10,761 nucleotides of DNA, taken from positions 1 to 10,761 of the forward strand of contig JBOHUX010000069.1 of NCBI GenBank assembly GCA_050734915.1, given 5' to 3'. Below the pieces are notes generated by a model that was given only the letters and a program-made list of their open reading frames with translations, had not been told where the DNA came from and searched no databases. The stretch comes from JBOHUX01 sp050734915 (GTDB taxonomy: Bacteria > Chloroflexota > Dormibacteria > Dormibacterales > Dormibacteraceae). Positions 1-6,908 of this stretch are shown one piece after another. Both the position numbers and the translations under genes were made by a program. Numbering within the stretch: position 1 is the stretch's first letter; each line of letters starts with the position of its first letter.

Positions 1-2081
<2,081 letters not shown>

Positions 2082-2097
2082 CCCGGCCCGGGCCGGG
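2082..2097. repeat. 16-bp perfect palindrome just after the clpB stop
   Basis: CCCGGCCCGGGCCGGG is its own reverse complement and starts at the base after the clpB TGA. As RNA it could fold into a 6-bp all-GC stem with a CCGG loop. No U-run follows, so it is not a classical intrinsic terminator; it could act as a 3' stabiliser or a weak terminator. A second GC inverted repeat (CCGCC, GCCC loop, GGCGG; 2108-2121 region) follows just before the next gene's promoter-like hexamer. The high local GC makes such structures more likely by chance. Confidence 0.4.
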
Positions 2098-2121
2098 GGC
2101 CCGCCCGCCGCCGCCCGGCGG

Positions 2122-2127
2122 TAGCAT
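2122..2127 (+). promoter_or_regulatory. -10-like hexamer TAGCAT, possible leaderless start
   Basis: TAGCAT fits the TANNNT -10 pattern and lies 9 nt before the ATG at 2137. No Shine-Dalgarno is visible between them. This geometry would put transcription start at or within about 3 nt of the ATG. No clear -35 hexamer is seen. The case rests on the similar arrangement before several other genes in the window. Confidence 0.35.
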
Positions 2128-2136
2128 CTGGCGAGC

Positions 2137-3078
2137 ATGACCGACCTGCTCTACCTCTCCCGCGCCGACGTGGAGAGGCTGCTCGACCGGGAGGCGCTCT
2201 CGGCGGCGCTGGAGCGGGCTCTCATCGAGCTCTCCGCCGGACGTGCCTCGGCGCCCCCGCGGGTCGCCGCCGCCGCCCCGGCCGGCATCGTGAGCGCGAT
2301 GGCCGGCCACGTTCCCGGACCCGGCCTGGGCGTGAAGCTGGTCTCCGTGTTCCCCCGCAACCACGGGCGGGGCCTGCCGACGCACCAGGGTCTGATCGCT
2401 CTCTTCGAGGAAGAGACCGGCACGCCGTTCTCGGTCATGGACGGCCTCCACATCACGGCACTCCGGACCGGGGCCACGGCGGCCCTCGCCGCCCTGGTCC
2501 TGGCGCGCGCCGGCGCCCGCATCCTGACCATCCTGGGAGCGGGCGTCCAGGGAGCTTCGCACCTCGACGCGGTCGCCCGGATCAGGGACTTCTCTGAGAT
2601 CCGGGTCGCCTCCCGCGACCCTCAGAAGGCGTTGAGGCTGGCGGGTCGCCATCCCCTGGGGCTGGTCGCGACATCGTTCGAGGAGGCGGTGCGTGGCGCC
2701 GACGTCGTCTGCTGCTGCACCCATTCGGCTGTCCCGATCATCGATCGCGGCTGGCTGGCCCCAGGCGCGCACGTCTCGTCGGTGGGGAGCGGAGCGGAGC
2801 TCGACGCGTCCACCGTGGCCGGCGGCCGGGTCTTCGTCGAGTGGCGCGGCGCGGTGACCAGCCCCCCGCCCGCGGGCGCGCAGGAGCTCCAGGGACTGGA
2901 CCCCGCCCTCGTCACCGAGGTCGGGGAGGTGCTGGCCGGTACCCGGCCCGGCCGCACCTCGGAGGACGAGCTGACCGTCTACAAGTCGACCGGCCACGCG
3001 GTCGAAGACCTGGCGGCGGCCCGCCTGGTCCATGACCGGGCCGTCGCCGAGGGGATCGGGGTCCGACTTCACCTCTGA
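2137..3078 (+). CDS. Ornithine cyclodeaminase / mu-crystallin family NAD(P)-dependent enzyme
   Basis: A 313-residue protein of usual family length. Conserved blocks are seen in order: N-terminal LSRADVERLL, GVKLVSVFPRN (65-75, with the substrate-region Lys67), the signature GLPTHQGLIALFEEETG (79-95), MDGLHITALRTGA (101-113), the Rossmann nucleotide loop ILGAGVQGASHL (132-143), GADVVCCCTHS (188-197), and the C-terminal GEVLAGTRPGR and ELTVYKSTG blocks (263-286). Members include ornithine cyclodeaminase (ornithine to proline plus ammonia), alanine dehydrogenase of the archaeal type, and ketimine reductases. Sequence reading alone does not settle the substrate, so no gene symbol is given. The ATG at 2137 fits the usual N-terminus of the family. 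The gene stands alone between clpB and the Pho-box-like region. No other proline or arginine metabolism gene is near it, so context gives no hint about the substrate. Confidence 0.9.
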   Translation: MTDLLYLSRADVERLLDREALSAALERALIELSAGRASAPPRVAAAAPAGIVSAMAGHVPGPGLGVKLVSVFPRNHGRGLPTHQGLIALFEEETGTPFSVMDGLHITALRTGATAALAALVLARAGARILTILGAGVQGASHLDAVARIRDFSEIRVASRDPQKALRLAGRHPLGLVATSFEEAVRGADVVCCCTHSAVPIIDRGWLAPGAHVSSVGSGAELDASTVAGGRVFVEWRGAVTSPPPAGAQELQGLDPALVTEVGEVLAGTRPGRTSEDELTVYKSTGHAVEDLAAARLVHDRAVAEGIGVRLHL

Positions 3079-3119
3079 CCGCGGTCTCCTGGCTGAAGGC
3101 GATCATCCCGATCCCCTCA

Positions 3120-3153
3120 CAGTTCTTAACCAGTTCCTAACAGCTCCTTAAAA
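3120..3153 (+). promoter_or_regulatory. Pho-box-like triple direct repeat (putative OmpR/PhoB-family operator)
   Basis: Three hexamers TTAACC (3126-3131), CTAACA (3137-3142) and TTAAAA (3148-3153) are spaced exactly 11 bp apart, one helical turn. Each differs from TTAACA at one base. The flanks also repeat: CAGTTCTTAA, CAGTTCCTAA and CAGCTCCTTAA. Eleven-bp direct repeats are the usual binding layout of PhoB/PhoP-type winged-helix regulators. The sequence resembles the Bacillus PhoP pattern (TTAACA-like hexamers with about 5-bp gaps) and cyanobacterial Pho boxes (PyTTAAPyPy repeats with 3-bp gaps). The last hexamer ends 10 bp before a -10 element, the geometry of PhoB-activated promoters that lack a -35. 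The AT-rich stretch stands out against the high-GC background. Identification as a true Pho box is inference. Confidence 0.6.
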
Positions 3154-3163
3154 GGCTCGAGCC
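3154..3163. repeat. 10-bp palindrome GGCTCGAGCC between the box and the -10
   Basis: A perfect palindrome that fills exactly the gap between the third hexamer and the -10 element. A repressor site at this position could block RNA polymerase, but 10-bp palindromes occur by chance several times in a window this size. Confidence 0.25.
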
Positions 3164-3169
3164 TAGAGT
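3164..3169 (+). promoter_or_regulatory. -10 element TAGAGT for the small secreted protein gene
   Basis: TAGAGT fits TANNNT and lies 10 bp after the direct-repeat array, so the array sits where a -35 would be. This is expected of a promoter that depends on an activator of the PhoB type. Predicted transcription start is near 3176, which gives a leader of about 40 nt before the ATG at 3216. Confidence 0.45.
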
Positions 3170-3178
3170 CGTGCCTCA

Positions 3179-3197
3179 CGAAGTGATTCGCACTTCG
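3179..3197 (+). promoter_or_regulatory. 5' UTR hairpin upstream of the Shine-Dalgarno
   Basis: CGAAGTG (3179-3185) and CACTTCG (3191-3197) are perfectly complementary around the 5-nt loop ATTCG. The stem begins within a few bases of the predicted transcript start and ends just before the Shine-Dalgarno, which stays single-stranded. A stem at the extreme 5' end of an mRNA often protects it from decay. I match it to no known riboswitch. Confidence 0.45.
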
Positions 3198-3201
3198 GAG
3201 A

Positions 3202-3209
3202 AAGGAGAG
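3202..3209 (+). promoter_or_regulatory. Strong Shine-Dalgarno AAGGAGAG
   Basis: AAGGAGAG lies about 8 nt before the ATG at 3216. It is the best ribosome-binding site in the window and it decides the start: the earlier in-frame GTG at 3171 lies upstream of it, at about the predicted transcription start, and would add a non-signal-like extension. Confidence 0.8.
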
Positions 3210-3215
3210 AGATTC

Positions 3216-3455
3216 ATGATTCGGGTTCTCATCGCTATGGGTTTGGCGACTGTCGGTCTCGTGGCGACGGCCGCCTCGGCGGATGCGGCGGTCTGGTGCC
3301 ACGACGATCCCATCGTCCCGATCGGGCTGCCGATCACCTACAACCTCAACCCCGTCGTCCGCATCAACCTGGGCCGGCACTGGATCCAGCTCGACGCGAT
3401 CGCAAGTGGCAACCGGAACTTCCAGCGCATCGCAGCGGACCTCGGCCTCGGCTGA
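3216..3455 (+). CDS. Small secreted protein of unknown function (79 residues)
   Basis: I do not recognise this family. The N-terminus is a textbook Sec signal peptide: Arg3, a hydrophobic core (VLIAMGLATVGLVATAA), then the signal peptidase I site ADA before Ala25. The mature part would be about 55 residues beginning AVWCHDD, with a single Cys (residue 28), an aliphatic middle (DPIVPIGLPITYNLNPVVRI) and a more polar end (SGNRNFQRIAADLG). The single Cys cannot form an internal disulfide. It is not placed like a lipobox, which argues against a lipoprotein. The start is set by a strong Shine-Dalgarno. Codon use in the signal region (att, ctc, gct, ttg) is less GC-rich than in neighbouring genes. 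The promoter carries the Pho-box-like array, so induction under phosphate limitation or a related envelope signal is possible. The HD-GYP gene begins 28 nt downstream and is probably co-transcribed. Confidence 0.75.
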   Translation: MIRVLIAMGLATVGLVATAASADAAVWCHDDPIVPIGLPITYNLNPVVRINLGRHWIQLDAIASGNRNFQRIAADLGLG

Positions 3456-3465
3456 TCCCGTCTCG

Positions 3466-3477
3466 CCCCGCGCGGGG
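3466..3477 (+). promoter_or_regulatory. GC palindrome CCCCGCGCGGGG next to the HD-GYP ribosome site
   Basis: A perfect 12-bp palindrome in the 28-nt gap between the secreted-protein gene and the HD-GYP gene. A 4-bp GC stem with a GCGC loop would tie up part of the G-run (3474-3480), the only Shine-Dalgarno-like sequence before the GTG at 3484. It might reduce translation of the second gene. It is short and in GC-rich DNA. Confidence 0.3.
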
Positions 3478-3483
3478 GGGCCG

Positions 3484-4824
3484 GTGAAGCTGAGTTGGGG
3501 CGCCCGCCTCTACATCGTGGCCGTCGCCACGGGCGCGGTGGGATTGCTCCTCTTCTGGCTCGTGGCGTGGCCGATCCGAGCACCCGAGAGCCTGGCGCTG
3601 GTGCTGGTTCTCGGGTGCCAGGGTGTGGCGCTCACCCACGTCCCGGTCCTGGTATCGCCGCGGTTCAAGGTTGACGCGACGCCGGCGATCTACTTCGCCT
3701 GCCTGCTCCTCCTGGGGCCGCCGGAGGCGATGGCGGTGGTCGGCGCGAGCCGGCTGATCGGCGAGCTGACGATGATGTCCCGGCGGGATCCGGTCAGCGG
3801 GCGGCGCCTGGCGACCCCCCAGAGCGCCGTCTTCAACTCCAGCCAGATGATGCTGATGACCGGCGTCGCGGGCCTGGTCTACATGGCGCGGCCGATTCAG
3901 CTCATGTCCGCCCTCTCTCACTGGGAGGGGGTGGCACAGCTGGTGGCCGCGGCCACCGTCATGTATGCGTCGAGCGAGCTGGCGGTGGCGGGCATCGCCA
4001 GCATCCAGACGACGCGGGATCCCCTCGCCATCCTCCGCCAGGCGTGCAGGATGGATCTGCTCGAGAACGGCACCCTCTACGTGGCGGGGTTCCTGGTCGC
4101 CCTGGTTTCGCTGCACCGGCCCTGGGTCGCCCTCGTGCTGACGCTGCCCGCGGCGGTGGTCGTCTTCTCCCTCCGCAAGTCGGTCCAGATGGTGGAGCAG
4201 ACCGTCGCCGCTCTGGAGGCGATGGCGGACGTGGTCGACCGGCGGGATCCCTACACGTACGAGCACTCGAGGCGGGTGGCCCTCAGCGCGGTCCGGATCG
4301 CCCGTCGGCTGGGGCTCGCCGAGAGGGAGATCGACACCATCCGGCTCGCCGCCCGGGTCCACGACCTCGGGAAGATCGGGCTCCCGGACTCGGTGCTCCT
4401 CAAGGAGGGGCGCCTCACCGAGGAGGAGTTCGCGCTGATGAGGACCCACCCGGAGGTCGGGGCCGCCATTCTCGCCACCTTCCCGACCTTCCGCCGCGGG
4501 CGCGACCTGGTGCTGCGCCACCACGAGCGGCTGGACGGTCTCGGCTACCCGGGCGGCCTGCGCGGGCACGAGATTCCCACCGGGGCCCGGGTGATCGCCG
4601 TCGCCGACGCCTTCGACGCCATGACGTCGGCGCGGCCCTACCGTGAGGCCCTGACCATGGAGAGGGTCATGAACGAGCTCCGGCTCGGCCGCGGGACGCA
4701 GTGGAGTGAGGATGCCGTCGATGCGCTGATCGCCACCACCCAAGGGGCGTCCGGCCGCGCGGGCGGCGAGAGGGTGACCGCGTCCCCGCCGTCTCGCGTC
4801 CCCGCCGTGTCCGCGCAGGGCTGA
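3484..4824 (+). CDS. Membrane-anchored HD-GYP domain protein (putative cyclic-di-GMP phosphodiesterase)
   Basis: A 446-residue protein in two halves. Residues about 9-230 are hydrophobic, with roughly six or seven membrane spans (near 9-30, 36-58, 68-90, 116-134, 150-173, 196-230); I do not recognise this as a named sensor module. Residues about 240-420 are a complete HD-GYP domain: EHSRRVA (His261), VHDLGKIG (His293, Asp294, Lys297), THPEVGA (His322), LRHHERLDGLGYPGG (His346, His347, GYP 354-356) and DAFDAMTSARPYR (375-387). These metal-ligand and GYP signatures match enzymes that hydrolyse cyclic-di-GMP, so activity is likely; the output domain would face the cytoplasm. A Ser/Ala/Pro-rich tail follows. 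The GTG at 3484 is chosen because it opens directly into the first span, follows a G-run and does not overlap the upstream gene; an open frame extends upstream to 3283 through that gene. It probably shares the Pho-box-like promoter. Confidence 0.88.
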   Translation: MKLSWGARLYIVAVATGAVGLLLFWLVAWPIRAPESLALVLVLGCQGVALTHVPVLVSPRFKVDATPAIYFACLLLLGPPEAMAVVGASRLIGELTMMSRRDPVSGRRLATPQSAVFNSSQMMLMTGVAGLVYMARPIQLMSALSHWEGVAQLVAAATVMYASSELAVAGIASIQTTRDPLAILRQACRMDLLENGTLYVAGFLVALVSLHRPWVALVLTLPAAVVVFSLRKSVQMVEQTVAALEAMADVVDRRDPYTYEHSRRVALSAVRIARRLGLAEREIDTIRLAARVHDLGKIGLPDSVLLKEGRLTEEEFALMRTHPEVGAAILATFPTFRRGRDLVLRHHERLDGLGYPGGLRGHEIPTGARVIAVADAFDAMTSARPYREALTMERVMNELRLGRGTQWSEDAVDALIATTQGASGRAGGERVTASPPSRVPAVSAQG

Positions 4825-4886
4825 CCCTGGGGCCAGGCGGGCCGGAGTGCGTGACGGGGGCTCGGAGCCGCGCCCACCGGCCCAAC

Positions 4887-4892
4887 TACAAT
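4887..4892 (+). promoter_or_regulatory. -10 element TACAAT, leaderless start
   Basis: TACAAT is a near-consensus -10 element in very GC-rich DNA and lies 6 nt before a GTG, so transcription should start at or next to the first codon. No Shine-Dalgarno precedes that GTG. This is the clearest leaderless promoter in the window. Confidence 0.55.
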
Positions 4893-4898
4893 CGAGAC

Positions 4899-5207
4899 GT
4901 GATCCGGATCCGGGGCGAAGAGGAGCCCGACGAGCCCGAGGAGGAGGCCGAGCCGTCGCCGCGGGCGTCGATCCCGGCCGTGGGGGAGCCCGATCGCACA
5001 TTCGAGTATTCCGTCGCGCGGATCAGCATCGATGACCTGGCGGGCGGCGAGGGCCTCGCCAAGCGGCTCAACGACGCCTCCGCCGAGGGTTGGGATCTGG
5101 TCTCGATCGTGGACGCGGGGGAGGCTAGGGCGCTCGTCATGCGCCGGCGGCGCCGGCCACAGCATGAGGGCGGACAGGTCGGCTTCACCGCTCCCCGACG
5201 GGGCTGA
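4899..5207 (+). CDS. Small DUF4177-like protein with acidic N-terminal tail
   Basis: A 102-residue protein. Residues 7-21 are almost all Glu, Asp, Pro and Ser, and look disordered. A compact core follows: FEYSVARISIDDL (35-47) then LAKRLNDASAEGWDLVSIVDAGEARALVMRRR (53-84). The strand, helix, GW, strand pattern (around Gly64-Trp65) is typical of DUF4177 proteins, whose role is unknown. A basic run RRRRR (82-86) and a polar tail end the protein. The GTG at 4899 is chosen because a TACAAT -10 lies 6 nt upstream. An earlier in-frame GTG at 4851 would put that -10 inside the coding region and add Ser/Arg/Pro-rich residues. The gene lies between the HD-GYP and response regulator genes, which does not show that it is functionally tied to them. 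Confidence 0.68.
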   Translation: MIRIRGEEEPDEPEEEAEPSPRASIPAVGEPDRTFEYSVARISIDDLAGGEGLAKRLNDASAEGWDLVSIVDAGEARALVMRRRRRPQHEGGQVGFTAPRRG

Positions 5208-5234
5208 CGGCGGTCCGGCGTCTTCCGGTCGGTC

Positions 5235-5240
5235 TTTAAT
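5235..5240 (+). promoter_or_regulatory. -10-like hexamer TTTAAT before the response regulator gene
   Basis: TTTAAT ends 10 nt before the ATG at 5251, in otherwise GC-rich sequence. A weak Shine-Dalgarno (AAAGG, 5242-5246, 4 nt from the ATG) lies between. Either a leaderless or a very short-leader transcript would fit. No convincing -35 is seen. Confidence 0.3.
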
Positions 5241-5250
5241 GAAAGGCAGA

Positions 5251-5973
5251 ATGGCTGCCGCTCAGGCCCAGCGTGGCCGGAAGAAGGTGCTCCTGGTGGA
5301 GGACGACCCCGGCATCCGCGCCGTCGTGCGCGAGATCTGCCGCCACCAGGGCTACGACATGGCGGAGGCTCCGACCGGCGGCGAGGGCATGCATGCGATC
5401 GCCACCAAGCAGCCGGACCTGGTGGTCCTCGACTGGGTGCTGCCGGACATCAGCGGGCTCGACGTGTGCCGTGAGATCCGGCGCCAGGGCGTCAGCTGCC
5501 CGGTGATCATGCTGACCGCGCGGGCCTCGAAGGTCGATGTCGTGGTCGGACTCGAGGTCGGTGCCGACGACTACGTCACCAAGCCCTTCGACTCGCGTGA
5601 GCTCGCCGCCCGCCTCGGTGCCCATCTCCGGCGGTCGTCGCAGTCCGCCTCCGAGCATCCCGGCGAGGGACTGCTCAAGGTCGGGGGGGTCGAGATCGAC
5701 ACCGAGGGACGCCGGGTGCGCATCGACGGCAACGAGGTCGGGCTGACCATGACCGAGTTCAACCTGCTCGCCCTGCTGGCGGCCAACCCGGGCCGCGTTC
5801 TCACCCGAGGGCAGCTGCTCGAGAAGGTCTGGGGCTACCTGGCGGACGTCGACTACCATTCCGTGGACCCCCACATCCAGCGGCTTCGCCGCAAGCTGGG
5901 GTCCACCGCCTCGTCCCGCGTGCAGGTGGACGCGGTGCCCGGGCTCGGCTACCGGCTCTCGATCCGCGACTAA
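5251..5973 (+). CDS. OmpR/PhoB-family winged-helix response regulator
   Basis: A 240-residue DNA-binding response regulator. The receiver domain (about 11-125) has the acidic pocket VEDD (Asp18, Asp19), the phospho-acceptor Asp61 in LVVLDWVLPDISG, Thr89 in MLTA and Lys111 in YVTKPF; all are present, so it should be phosphorylatable. A short linker leads to the C-terminal winged helix (about 143-238) with LTMTEFNLLALLAANPGRV, LLEKVWGY, SVDPHIQRLRRKLG and GLGYRL. It binds DNA as a dimer, usually to direct repeats of about 11 bp. No histidine kinase gene adjoins it in this window, so the partner is unknown. The ATG at 5251 is preferred because of AAAGG upstream; an in-frame ATG at 5239 would add four residues. 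Sequence alone does not separate PhoB/PhoP from other subfamily members. The Pho-box-like array about 2 kb upstream is a candidate target. Confidence 0.92.
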   Translation: MAAAQAQRGRKKVLLVEDDPGIRAVVREICRHQGYDMAEAPTGGEGMHAIATKQPDLVVLDWVLPDISGLDVCREIRRQGVSCPVIMLTARASKVDVVVGLEVGADDYVTKPFDSRELAARLGAHLRRSSQSASEHPGEGLLKVGGVEIDTEGRRVRIDGNEVGLTMTEFNLLALLAANPGRVLTRGQLLEKVWGYLADVDYHSVDPHIQRLRRKLGSTASSRVQVDAVPGLGYRLSIRD

Positions 5974-6024
5974 AGAGGTCCCGGCCGCGCAGAGGCCGTA
6001 CCCGGTCCGCGCCCCGGCCCGTTC

Positions 6025-6030
6025 TACGAT
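6025..6030 (+). promoter_or_regulatory. -10 element TACGAT before murI
   Basis: TACGAT fits TANNNT and ends 8 nt before the ATG at 6039, with no Shine-Dalgarno between, so the murI transcript is probably leaderless or nearly so. No -35 hexamer is clear. Confidence 0.45.
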
Positions 6031-6038
6031 CAGACGCG

Positions 6039-6908
6039 ATGAACCAGGCGCAGGCCGGGAACGGAATCGAGATCGCCCTTCCGGCCGCAGGGGGGGATCG
6101 CCGGCCGATCGGCGTCTTCGACTCCGGCGTGGGCGGCCTCACCGTGCTCCGCGAGATCCGCCGGCGGCTCCCCGACGAGTCGACGATCTATCTCGCCGAT
6201 CTTCAGCACTTCCCTTACGGCCCGCGAGATCCGGAGGAGGTGCGAGGGTTCGCGTTCGACATCGTCCGCTATCTCCAGTCCCGGGACGTGAAGCTGGTCG
6301 TGATCGCGTGCAACACGGCCACGGCGGCGGCCCTCCACCAAGCTCGAGAGGTGTTCGACGTGCCCCTGGTGGGCGTCATCAGCCCCGGCGCCCAGGCCGC
6401 GGTGGAGGCGACCCGGAAGGGGCTGATCGGCGTCATCTCGACCGAGGGGACGATGGCGAGCCAGGAGTATCTGCACGCGATCAAGGAGATGGATCCCACC
6501 ATCGGCGTCTTCCAGAAGGCGTGCCCCGAGCTGGTCTCGATCGTCGAGGCGGGGGACGCCGACACCCCCCGCGCGGAGCGGGTGCTGCGCCAGGACCTGG
6601 AGGAGATCGTGCGGCTGAGCGCCGACGTGCTCGTCCTCGGCTGCACCCACTATCCGCTTCTCAAGCCCGCCATCGAGCGCGTCTATCCGGGCGCGTTCAA
6701 CCTGGTCGATTCGGCGGATACGACGGCGGCCAAGGTGGCGCGAATGCTGGCCCACTCGCGGATGGCCGCCGCGCCCGGCGAGCCCTGGCACGAGGTGGTG
6801 GGGACCGGCCGGTTGGACCGCTTCGACGAGGTCGCCTCGATCCTCTTCGACGGTGAGGTGGGCGGGGCAAGAGAGGTCGACCTTTGGCCGAAGGCTCCGA
6901 CCACCTAG
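6039..6908 (+). CDS. murI: Glutamate racemase
   Basis: Cofactor-independent racemase that turns L-glutamate into D-glutamate for the peptidoglycan stem peptide, in the cytoplasm. At 289 residues it is slightly longer than usual because about 20 residues precede the first motif, IGVFDSGVGGLTVLREI (24-40; Asp28, Ser29). The two catalytic cysteines are present: Cys91 in IACNTATAAAL and Cys202 in LGCTHYPLL. FPYGPRDPEEV, VGVISPGA, GVISTEGTMAS and ACPELVSIVEAG are also typical. A variation is LADLQHFPYG where many members have GDTAxxPYG; the FPYG part remains. The start fits a promoter-like TACGAT 8 nt upstream. The last 25 nt overlap the polyprenyl synthase gene in another frame, so the two are probably translationally coupled and in one operon. 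Confidence 0.95.
   Translation: MNQAQAGNGIEIALPAAGGDRRPIGVFDSGVGGLTVLREIRRRLPDESTIYLADLQHFPYGPRDPEEVRGFAFDIVRYLQSRDVKLVVIACNTATAAALHQAREVFDVPLVGVISPGAQAAVEATRKGLIGVISTEGTMASQEYLHAIKEMDPTIGVFQKACPELVSIVEAGDADTPRAERVLRQDLEEIVRLSADVLVLGCTHYPLLKPAIERVYPGAFNLVDSADTTAAKVARMLAHSRMAAAPGEPWHEVVGTGRLDRFDEVASILFDGEVGGAREVDLWPKAPTT
6871..6876 (+). promoter_or_regulatory. Shine-Dalgarno GAGAGG for a TTG start inside murI
   Basis: GAGAGG lies 7 nt before the TTG at 6884, within the end of murI. It supports the TTG as the start of the polyprenyl synthase over the in-frame GTG at 6938, which would remove part of the conserved N-terminal helix. Confidence 0.55.

Noticed and set aside
3171..3215. Upstream GTG start for the secreted protein gene
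   Set aside because: It would begin at about the predicted transcription start, place the Shine-Dalgarno inside the coding region and put a polar extension before the signal peptide.
3283..3483. Longer N-terminus for the HD-GYP protein
   Set aside because: This extension overlaps the secreted-protein gene in another frame, is low-complexity Ser/Arg/Thr-rich, and precedes what is plainly the first membrane span after the GTG at 3484.
4826..4837. CCTGGGGCCAGG as a terminator after the HD-GYP gene
   Set aside because: The stem would have a 2-nt loop and no U-run follows, so there is not enough to call a terminator.
3364..5001. A 545-codon open frame on the - strand opposite the HD-GYP gene
   Set aside because: Same explanation: GC-driven shadow with no recognisable motif, while the + strand has a complete HD-GYP signature.
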